Source: CAYHVH01 sp964360335 | Lineage (GTDB): Bacteria > Patescibacteriota > Doudnabacteria > UBA920 > 2-01-FULL-46-14 | Direction: 5' to 3' | Assembly: GCA_964360335.1 (NCBI GenBank) | Contig: CAYHVH010000024.1 | Location: forward strand, 1-9,142 | Length of the DNA stretch: 9,142 nucleotides | In this document: one piece after another, positions 5,276 to 9,142 of the stretch | How positions within the stretch are numbered: position 1 is the first letter of the stretch | Layout of the letters: each line of letters opens with the position of its first letter | Position numbers and translations under genes: made by a program | Notes under the pieces: generated by a model | The model's input: only the letters and a program-made list of their open reading frames with translations | The model's database searches: none | Told to the model about the DNA's origin: nothing

Positions 5276-7918
5276 CTAAAAGCCGAACACCGAGAGAAAA
5301 TTGAAAATCCCAAGAGCTGATCTGCTGCCGCCAGTGAAAACTCCCTGAACAGCCGGGGCCGGTTCACCCAGCGGGGGCGGAGGGGGTATTGCTCCGGCTG
5401 GTGGTGGAGCTTGAAAGCCCTCTGGAGGAGGAACAAAACCAGCAAAGGGTTCACCGCCAGAAGGCAGAGGCTCGTTGCTGAAACCTTCCGGCGGAGCAAA
5501 CCGCGGTTCGGCAAATCCGGATAGCGGTGGACTATAACCTTCGGGGGCAATATTTTCCGGCCGCGGATAGGAAGAAGGATAGGAAGGCTCGTGAGAGGGA
5601 AAGACATTTTGCTCCCCAGGCTTAAACTCTGCACCAGAGGGAGGATAAGGAAATTCTTGGGATGGCGGCCTGCGAAAACCTGGAGGCGACGTTACCCCTT
5701 CCGGAACTTGGCCTGCCTGCCCTGGCGGCGGCAGAGACCCCTCCGCGGTACTTCGGGAAACGCAACCAAACGGAGTCGTTGTCATTTCGGGTGGACAGGA
5801 TGTTGGCGAGGATTGCGGTCTTTGAAAATCAAATTCGCAACCAAACTCCCCGGCTTTCATCCCGGCTGGGCAGGAAAAAGTTTGGCCAGAGGACGACCCA
5901 CTTCCCTCATCTCCAGAAAGAAGCGGCCTAAACGGCGGGGGGAAGCCGGCCGGGAAGTTCGCTCCTCCGGGGAAAGAAAAACCACGGCCGCCGGGAAAAG
6001 GTATGGGCGTCTGTCCGGGAAATCCTCCCGGAGCAGCAGAACTGCCAAATTTTTCTTGAAACTCTTTTTGCACCGCTTCAAACTTCTGGCGGAGAAATTC
6101 CTCTTTGTCGCGAGCCAGGGCTTCTTGTTTCGCAAAAGTTTCCGGCTGGAAATCGTAGTTTTGTTCAAATCGTTCTCTGATCTGGGGGGGCACCGAAGTT
6201 TCAAATTGTGCTCTGATAGCCGCTACGTCCTCGGGGCGGTTTTGGAACTCTAGGAATCGCCCGAAATTCTCCGCCTGTTGTTGCTCAATCTCTCTAAATT
6301 TTGCCTCGAAATCAAAGCCGGGGGGCGGAGCGAACTGGGGGCCAAAACCAGACTCCCGAATTTTCTCAAAAATCTGAAGGTCGGCTGGATTGGAAGTCGC
6401 GAATCGCTCCGGGAAATTTGGGTCGTTTTGCAGACGGTTCGCCATTTCCTGTCGGCCAGTAACTTCCATTTCCCCAATAAACCTCTGCTGCTCCGGATTC
6501 AGTCTGCCCTTCAACTCCGTCAAGGTTTTAAAGAAGTTGGCATCGGGTATGACTTGCCCGCTTTCCACCCTGCTGGCGAGGCCCTGAAACTCCTCGGTAA
6601 CGGCCTTGGCATTGGCATCGTCGCTGAAGCGATCCAGAAACTTCTGCACTTGGGCCTCGTGATTTTTGACAATTTCTTGCCGGATTTCCTCCTGCGGCAC
6701 CAGGTCTTTAAACTCGTTCAAAATTTTGAGCTCCGGCACTCCCGGATTTTTAAACTCCAGCATAGCCTGGCTTATGGCCTGCCGGACTTCTTCCTGGACT
6801 ACTTGCTGAATCCTCACCCCGATCGTTTCGGCCAATTTCGCCTTGATTTCTTGCATTTTGGCTATCATCACTGGCGGCAGTGCCGTCTCGCTCTTAAATT
6901 GATCAATAATTTTCATCCGTTCCAAGCTATGACCGGGCAGCTGCGCGACGTATTTCCCAAAACTCTCCGCCTTCACCTCATCGGAAGAGGACAGGTTTTG
7001 CAGGTTGGTTTCCACGGTTTGCAACTGTTCGCCGATCGCCTGGTCAAAGGCTTCGCTCATGGCGATCGGGACAGCGTTGCCCAATTGCTCTTTGGTTGAA
7101 CTTAAAATCTCGGCATTGGCTATCCCGGAAAAGGGTGTGAGTTGTCTTTTTCCAGCAATCGTCTCCAGCGCTTTCGTCACTTCCTGTTCGTTATCGGCCG
7201 CATTCACGATAGCGGTCCCGGCTGACGCCAAGACTTGATTTTTGATTTCCACCAGGGACGGCACGACCTCGGGGTCACTCGCCAGAAGATTATCCTGGAT
7301 ACTCCCTAGGACTTTGGGGGCGACAAAGAGATGGTCCTCGGCAATTTCCGCGGAAAGCATTTTGGCCAGTACCGGATCTTCTTCTTTTACGACCGGAATC
7401 TTTTCCGCGACAGTGTTTAAATCGTCTTTGTATTCCTGGAGGATTCCGATAACTTCCTGTCCGGCACTGGGAGTGGAAGCATAAAGCTTCGTCGCCGCCA
7501 CCAGCTCTTTATTGGCGTGCTCACTCATGAGTTGGCTGTATGAAGCATCAGAGGCAAAGGTCTGAGAAAGTCCTTCCTGCACATCCCACACCACCTCTTT
7601 TAACGGGTACAAAATTTTCCCGACCGGGCCGTCGGGAATTATTGGATCGTAACCCTCCAAATTCAACTCAGCCGGAAGATCAATTGCCAATTCTTTCGCC
7701 GCTTCCGGGGAAACCGCGAGGTCTGACTCCACTGCTTGTTGCACCTCGACCGAAACCCCACTCGGAGGTGCGGCGGTCGGAGCCGCTGTCGTACCCTCTT
7801 GGGCTAGCCCTAACGATGGCGGCTGGAGAAACAAACCTGAAGCCAGCAACAACAAACTTGCGCCAAACACAGAGATTTGCCGGAATTTGCCGCTTCTTTT
7901 GAAGCGAAAGGGGAACAT
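5276..7918 (-). CDS. Large secreted protein: DUF5667-like N-terminal part, long helical region, Pro/Gly/Phe-rich tail
   Basis: Function unknown. The 880-residue product begins with a clear signal peptide: a basic n-region (MFPFRFKRSGKFR), a hydrophobic core at about 15-31 and a likely cleavage after LAQ (about residue 40). About residues 97-180 (ILYPLKEVVWDVQEGL, then HANKELVAATKLY) resemble DUF5667, a helical extracytoplasmic domain common in CPR and Chloroflexi. Residues 190-625 are mostly charged helices, probably coiled coil. From 626 the protein is low-complexity and rich in Pro, Gly, Phe and Ser, with repeated PPEGF/PEGY-type motifs (about 791-795, 808-813, 830-835). This tail holds all four cysteines, in two matching C-x10-C units (C683-C694, C708-C719), each starting SCP and ending FGC. 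The last residues (GIFNFLSVFGF) are hydrophobic. ATG 7918 is supported by the signal peptide and the upstream promoter. It is transcribed alone. A surface or wall-associated structural role is inference. Confidence 0.88.
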   Translation of the reverse strand: MFPFRFKRSGKFRQISVFGASLLLLASGLFLQPPSLGLAQEGTTAAPTAAPPSGVSVEVQQAVESDLAVSPEAAKELAIDLPAELNLEGYDPIIPDGPVGKILYPLKEVVWDVQEGLSQTFASDASYSQLMSEHANKELVAATKLYASTPSAGQEVIGILQEYKDDLNTVAEKIPVVKEEDPVLAKMLSAEIAEDHLFVAPKVLGSIQDNLLASDPEVVPSLVEIKNQVLASAGTAIVNAADNEQEVTKALETIAGKRQLTPFSGIANAEILSSTKEQLGNAVPIAMSEAFDQAIGEQLQTVETNLQNLSSSDEVKAESFGKYVAQLPGHSLERMKIIDQFKSETALPPVMIAKMQEIKAKLAETIGVRIQQVVQEEVRQAISQAMLEFKNPGVPELKILNEFKDLVPQEEIRQEIVKNHEAQVQKFLDRFSDDANAKAVTEEFQGLASRVESGQVIPDANFFKTLTELKGRLNPEQQRFIGEMEVTGRQEMANRLQNDPNFPERFATSNPADLQIFEKIRESGFGPQFAPPPGFDFEAKFREIEQQQAENFGRFLEFQNRPEDVAAIRAQFETSVPPQIRERFEQNYDFQPETFAKQEALARDKEEFLRQKFEAVQKEFQEKFGSSAAPGGFPGQTPIPFPGGRGFSFPGGANFPAGFPPPFRPLLSGDEGSGSSSGQTFSCPAGMKAGEFGCEFDFQRPQSSPTSCPPEMTTTPFGCVSRSTAEGSLPPPGQAGQVPEGVTSPPGFRRPPSQEFPYPPSGAEFKPGEQNVFPSHEPSYPSSYPRPENIAPEGYSPPLSGFAEPRFAPPEGFSNEPLPSGGEPFAGFVPPPEGFQAPPPAGAIPPPPPLGEPAPAVQGVFTGGSRSALGIFNFLSVFGF

Positions 7919-7952
7919 TTTTTGTCAGTTTGTTTTTGTTTCAGGAGGAATT

Positions 7953-7969
7953 CTGGGTTTTTTACCCAG
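7953..7969. repeat. Perfect inverted repeat in the leader of the secreted-protein gene
   Basis: CTGGGT and ACCCAG flank a 5-base centre, forming a 6-bp hairpin. On the minus strand it lies about 35 nt upstream of ATG 7918 and downstream of the predicted transcription start (near 7972), so it would sit near the 5' end of the mRNA. It lacks a following T-tract and is not a standard terminator for the preceding gene. A 5'-end stabiliser or regulatory hairpin is possible. Confidence 0.6.
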
Positions 7970-7978
7970 CTAATATCC

Positions 7979-8007
7979 ATTATAGCATAAAGGCGTAAAT
8001 TAGGCAA
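7979..8007 (-). promoter_or_regulatory. Extended -10 promoter for the 880-residue secreted protein
   Basis: The minus strand has a perfect TATAAT (7979-7984) preceded by TGC (7985-7987), with a -35-like TTGCCT (8002-8007, 4 of 6) and a 17-bp spacer. The -35 box overlaps the stop codon of the upstream 84-residue gene. The predicted start near 7972 gives a leader of about 54 nt containing the hairpin at 7953-7969. No Shine-Dalgarno sequence precedes ATG 7918; the last 25 nt are A-rich. Confidence 0.75.
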
Positions 8008-8254
8008 CTAAAAACACCTGGTCGTGCTCGTGAACTTTCTCCTGGACTTTAATACCCACCTGCTGGCCGGGCTTGCCCTCGGTGATGGCTTGATGTTCAT
8101 ACTGCATTTCCTTGACTTCCTGGATGATATCGTCATGAGCACCCCGAAAGTGGATTTGGCTGCCGACCTTTAATTTTTCGCTAAGCTTGATGATCGCCAC
8201 TCCCAAATGGCCATAGAAATGAGTAACCTTACCCACGAGTTTTTCTTCTGCCAT
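8000..8254 (-). CDS. Translation elongation factor-like small beta-barrel protein
   Basis: The 84-residue product begins MAEEKLVGKVTHFYGHLGVAII and continues with LKVGSQIHFRG, EMQYEHQAI and GQQVGIKVQEKVHEHDQVF. This is the arrangement of domain 2 (the translation-protein beta-barrel) of EF-Tu/IF-2-type GTPases, here standing alone without a G domain. Similar stand-alone proteins in CPR bacteria and archaea are commonly annotated 'translation elongation factor-like'; their function is not established, to my knowledge. The characteristic order is strand G-K-V-T-H-[FY], then L-K-V-G-x-x-I, then [MQ]-x-x-[EH]-H, then G-x-x-V-G-[IL]-K-V. ATG 8254 is fixed by the only strong Shine-Dalgarno sequence in the window, 7 nt upstream. 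It follows the DUF3105 gene by 32 bp and ends with TAA, so it is probably the last gene of that operon. Confidence 0.82.
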   Translation of the reverse strand: MAEEKLVGKVTHFYGHLGVAIIKLSEKLKVGSQIHFRGAHDDIIQEVKEMQYEHQAITEGKPGQQVGIKVQEKVHEHDQVFLVA

Positions 8255-8261
8255 AACCAGT

Positions 8262-8270
8262 TCACCCCCT
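8262..8270 (-). promoter_or_regulatory. Strong Shine-Dalgarno sequence for the 84-residue protein
   Basis: On the minus strand AGGGGGTGA matches the ideal AGGAGGTGA at 8 of 9 positions and lies 7 nt before ATG 8254. It is the only strong ribosome binding site in the window and decides the start of this gene. Confidence 0.85.
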
Positions 8271-8286
8271 TTCGCGCACCGTAAGT

Positions 8287-8856
8287 TTAAAATGGGACTT
8301 GTTCTGGCCCTTTATTGATAAATGCCTTGATAAAATCTAAGATTTGCTGCCGGTCAAATTCCTCAAGTTTCAAGAGCCGTCCCCAAGCCGCGACCGCAAT
8401 TGCCGAGTCGTTTTCCGGCCGCGGAGTCAGCACGACTTTGATGGCATACTGAGCGACAATCTCTTTCAGCTTCCCGATTAATTCCTGGTTCTGCGGGTCC
8501 CGGTAGGAAATCCAAATTCCGCCGTGCTCCAGATTATGAATCAAAAATTCGTCCGGCGGCTGAACGTCGTGAACCCCCCAGGTCGTGGTCTCGGGATAAT
8601 GCGGCCCCGAGGTCGGGGGGTTGGAGTTATAGGTCGGGCCGTCCTGTCCCAAGGCAATATGTTCTTGTCCCTGGTCCGGAATCGCCACCCCGGGTTTTTG
8701 AGTTTCAGCTTTGCGGGCCGCAATCACCAGCCAATACCCTCCCGCGGCCACGACGGCCACGATGATTAGCCAAACAACAACTAGCCTCACCCTCCGCATT
8801 CTTGAAGCCCGCAACCGGGCCAGCCGTTCCTGTTCGCCTTTGGATAAAGTCTCCAT
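8287..8856 (-). CDS. DUF3105 family single-pass membrane protein
   Basis: The 189-residue product has a basic cytoplasmic N-terminus (SKGEQERLARLRASRMRRVR), one membrane segment at about 23-46 and an extracytoplasmic DUF3105 domain. The family hallmarks are visible: YNSNPPTSGPHY at 76-87, WGVHDVQPPDEFLIHNLEHGG at about 93-113, with H107, E110 and H111, and then VWISY-like GIWISYRD. The conserved His/Glu cluster could bind a metal, but the function of DUF3105 is unknown to me. Length is normal for the family. ATG 8856 starts 13 bp after the stop of the SIMPL gene and keeps the positively charged region before the membrane segment, which fits a type II orientation. No Shine-Dalgarno sequence is seen, so coupling to the upstream gene is likely. 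It ends with TAA 32 bp before the factor-like gene. Confidence 0.9.
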   Translation of the reverse strand: METLSKGEQERLARLRASRMRRVRLVVVWLIIVAVVAAGGYWLVIAARKAETQKPGVAIPDQGQEHIALGQDGPTYNSNPPTSGPHYPETTTWGVHDVQPPDEFLIHNLEHGGIWISYRDPQNQELIGKLKEIVAQYAIKVVLTPRPENDSAIAVAAWGRLLKLEEFDRQQILDFIKAFINKGPEQVPF

Positions 8857-8869
8857 GAACTAAAAAATG

Positions 8870-9142
8870 CTATTGAATTTCATAGCGCAAGGTCATGTTG
8901 ATGATTACTTCTTGCGACCCAGGCTCAATCGGGGGGGCAGGGGCGGCTTTCTCGGCCAGCTGCGCTCCGCCTCGGCCAAACTGATCATAGTAAGGTATTG
9001 GGTAGAACCCCTCGTCAATTGACAAAAGTTTTCCCAAGCGAAACCCGCCCGCTCTGGCTAACCCTTGGGCTTTGGTCCTGGCCTTTTGAATGGCTTCCTC
9101 CCGCGCCTGGTTTTCGACGGCCGTCCGGTCATCAACGGTAAA
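8870..9142 (-). CDS. SIMPL domain (DUF541) protein, C-terminal 90 residues, 5' end outside window
   Basis: Reading down from 9142, the frame gives 90 residues and ends with TAG at 8870-8872. It opens FTVDDRTAVENQAREEAIQKARTKAQGLARAGGFRLGKLLSIDE when read in short pieces: VENQAREEAIQKA, then RTKAQGLARAGGFRLGK, then LLSIDEG. This is the typical C-terminal helix-strand of SIMPL/DUF541 domains (AR..Ai..A..KA..LA...G..LGK...I.E). A Tyr/Pro- and Ala/Pro-rich linker and a final strand (QEVIINMTLRYEIQ) follow, the last being the usual end of the fold. SIMPL proteins are usually secreted or envelope-anchored and of poorly known function; the signal peptide would be outside the window. It is 13 bp upstream of the DUF3105 gene and probably co-transcribed with it. 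Confidence 0.88.
   Translation of the reverse strand, partial: FTVDDRTAVENQAREEAIQKARTKAQGLARAGGFRLGKLLSIDEGFYPIPYYDQFGRGGAQLAEKAAPAPPIEPGSQEVIINMTLRYEIQ

Noticed and set aside
6278..7099. Long open frame on the plus strand (273 codons) and another at 5591-6253
   Set aside because: Both lie fully opposite the 880-residue secreted protein, which has a signal peptide, promoter and terminator. Their translations show no recognisable domain and are typical antisense shadows of a moderate-GC gene.
7943..7950. AGGAGGAA on the plus strand, a perfect Shine-Dalgarno-like sequence
   Set aside because: No start codon or credible coding frame follows it on the plus strand; on the transcribed strand it reads CCTCCT. 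Probably chance.
1..9142. Recoded TGA codons (code 25, as in Gracilibacteria and Absconditabacteria)
   Set aside because: TGA ends infC and the dehydrogenase at the expected family lengths, and no gene needs TGA readthrough.
1..9142. CRISPR arrays, tRNA or rRNA genes, insertion sequences, phage or toxin-antitoxin genes
   Set aside because: No regularly spaced repeats, cloverleaf-like segments, transposase motifs or terminal inverted repeats were seen. Almost all DNA is covered by co-oriented chromosomal-type genes.

Overview
The window looks like ordinary chromosome from a bacterium of the Candidate Phyla Radiation (Patescibacteria, probably a parcubacterium-like lineage). This is an inference from gene content and style: an infC-rpmI-rplT ribosomal operon, a SIMPL protein, a DUF3105 protein, a tiny 'translation elongation factor-like' beta-barrel protein, a secreted protein with a DUF5667-like segment, and a Wzy/WaaL-type polytopic protein fused to TPR repeats. 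These are a familiar combination in CPR genomes. TGA is a normal stop (infC and the dehydrogenase end with it), so the code-25 lineages are unlikely. Base composition is moderate, near half G+C.

All nine genes lie on the minus strand, so transcription runs from high to low coordinates. From right to left: (1) 9142-8000, the 3' end of a SIMPL-domain gene, a DUF3105 membrane protein and the 84-residue factor-like protein, closely spaced and probably one operon; (2) 7918-5276, an 880-residue secreted protein with its own promoter, a leader hairpin and an intrinsic terminator; (3) 5149-4172, a D-2-hydroxyacid dehydrogenase with an extended -10 promoter packed against that terminator; (4) 4101-1065, an 867-residue O-antigen-ligase/polymerase-like membrane protein with a C-terminal TPR domain interrupted by a calcium-binding-type Asp-rich segment, followed after 1 bp by a 143-residue single-pass membrane protein; (5) 1056-1, a well-formed sigma70-type promoter driving infC, rpmI and rplT, with rplT cut by the window edge.

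The functional themes are cell envelope and surface (SIMPL, DUF3105, the 880-residue protein, the ligase-like protein and its small partner), translation (IF-3, bL35, bL20, factor-like protein) and one redox enzyme. Intergenic space is small; no gap exceeds about 130 bp. I found no tRNA, rRNA, CRISPR array, insertion sequence or phage gene.

The points most worth a second look are an infC that seems to lack any standard start codon before its conserved N-terminus, the near absence of Shine-Dalgarno sequences except before one gene, the domain architecture of the 867- and 880-residue proteins, and an identical extended -10 decamer before two separate genes. I do not see convincing evidence of a new multi-gene system.
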